Source: an uncultured bacterium
Lineage (GTDB): Bacteria; Acidobacteriota; Aminicenantia; Aminicenantales; CALLJL01
Length of the DNA stretch: 62,258 nucleotides
Direction of reading: 5' to 3'
NCBI GenBank assembly: GCA_938092135.1
Contig: CALLJL010000017.1
Coordinates: forward strand, 1 to 62,258
This document shows positions 61,778 through 62,258 of this stretch, piece after piece. Each line of letters opens with the position of its first letter. The stretch's first letter is position 1. The translations under genes and the position numbers were made by a program. The notes beneath the pieces were generated by a model, which was not told where the DNA came from, made no database searches, and saw only the letters and a list, made by a program, of their open reading frames with translations.

Positions 61778-62258
61778 TTAATTTTTTATCTCATTAAACC
61801 AAGCTATCTCTTCCAGTCTCTTTCTAGGCCGTGGCTTATCTGGTTTTCGCTCATAATAGCCCAGGGCAATTAAGCTAACAATTTTATATTTTTTCGGAAT
61901 GCCAAGAATCTTTCTCGTCCGGCGATGATTAAACCAACCAATCCAGCAGGTCCCAAGTCCAAGCTCTTCAGCTTGAAGAACAAAATGTTCACCTGCTATG
62001 CCGATGTCAATTAAATAAAAGGAAACGCCCTGAATTTGCCGGCCTAGTCGGTTGGCTAAAAAATCAAGACGAGCTAAAATCAAAATGAGAACTGGGGCCT
62101 CGGAAGCAAATTTTGAAGGAAAATAAATCCCTGAAAAAATTTGATCGCTTAATTTTTTTTTGAGATCAGGATCATCGATGACCACAAAGCGCCAGGGCTG
62201 AACATTTTCCGCTGAAGGGGCCAACCTGGCGGCTTCAAGGCAGGTTAAAATTTTTTCT
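61778..62258 (-). CDS. Nitroreductase family protein (N-terminus beyond the window)
   Basis: The minus-strand frame stays open to the window edge; 160 residues are present. APSAENVQPWRFVVIDD is the FMN-phosphate-binding start of nitroreductases, and GIAGEHFVLQAEELGLGTCW followed by IGWFNHRRTRKILGIPKKYK matches the rest. Family members are FMN-dependent NAD(P)H oxidoreductases. Perhaps 5-20 residues are missing. It ends in ordinary fashion at 61778. Confidence 0.85.
   Translation of the reverse strand, partial: EKILTCLEAARLAPSAENVQPWRFVVIDDPDLKKKLSDQIFSGIYFPSKFASEAPVLILILARLDFLANRLGRQIQGVSFYLIDIGIAGEHFVLQAEELGLGTCWIGWFNHRRTRKILGIPKKYKIVSLIALGYYERKPDKPRPRKRLEEIAWFNEIKN

Noticed and set aside
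1..62258. CRISPR arrays, insertion sequences, prophage, toxin-antitoxin pairs or replication origin
   Set aside because: No regularly spaced repeats, transposase or integrase motifs, phage genes or origin-type boxes were found. The small CopG-like protein has no toxin-like neighbour.

Overview
The window looks like a chromosomal segment from a Gram-negative, probably anaerobic and peptide- or amino-acid-fermenting bacterium. It encodes a signal-peptide-bearing outer-membrane beta-barrel protein, a type IV minor-pilin/PilY1 operon, Tat-like exported enzymes, many amino-acid and dicarboxylate carriers, C69 and M14-like peptidases, a DUF6305-like protein, and PilZ and HD-GYP proteins. No respiratory complex is visible. 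Base composition is low to medium GC, with AT-rich gaps. This mix resembles Candidatus Aminicenantes (OP8) or a relative in the Acidobacteriota. That placement is inference from gene content, not from a marker gene. I see no phage, insertion sequence, CRISPR array or rRNA.

Layout. 1-1411: the end of an M14-type carboxypeptidase, then a scar where a frameshifted psiE-like gene is joined to the tail of a beta-propeller gene. 1614-8056 (minus): a sugar oxidation/cleavage locus with DoxX, a Tat-like Gfo/Idh/MocA oxidoreductase, a nucleoside-type MFS carrier, a second Gfo/Idh/MocA protein and a TIM-barrel/DUF1080 fusion. 8188-8610: a PilZ protein. 8810-14084 (plus): a DctM-like permease, a 52-residue membrane protein, a desuccinylase-like metalloenzyme, a C69 dipeptidase and a DUF6305-like protein. 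14198-17138: a coiled-coil protein, NIF3 and glgC. 17338-29262: seven secondary carriers (NSS, AGCS, GltS, CstA, DASS, two APC), most transcribed alone, with one tRNA-Arg(ACG). 29319-30104: uppP.

30311-36966: minor pilins (FimT/GspH, PilV, PilW, PilX types) and a PilY1-like adhesin with six FG-GAP calcium motifs. 37036-40446: alcohol dehydrogenase, then a tightly overlapped yjbQ-yprB-fur operon. 40625-43809: a HEAT-repeat protein and an HD-GYP protein that appear to share an N-terminal domain. 43997-44698: a double-CPYC protein disulfide oxidoreductase. 44955-53601 (plus): three alkaline-phosphatase-superfamily enzymes, a tiny protein, a two-domain membrane protein, a PLP aminotransferase and an ornithine-cyclodeaminase-type protein, facing a TrpB2-like gene. 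55479-62258: a metalloprotease/propeller/beta-barrel fusion, a lipid kinase, a membrane metallophosphoesterase, a DUF2892 protein and a truncated nitroreductase.

Promoters are unusually easy to read: many plus-strand genes carry a TTGNNN box 17 bp from a TATAAT-like box. Several genes have only about 8-11 nt between the predicted transcription start and the ATG and lack a Shine-Dalgarno sequence. The best candidates for undescribed systems are the triple phosphoesterase cluster, the DctM-like/small-protein/DUF6305 cluster, and the HEAT/HD-GYP pair.
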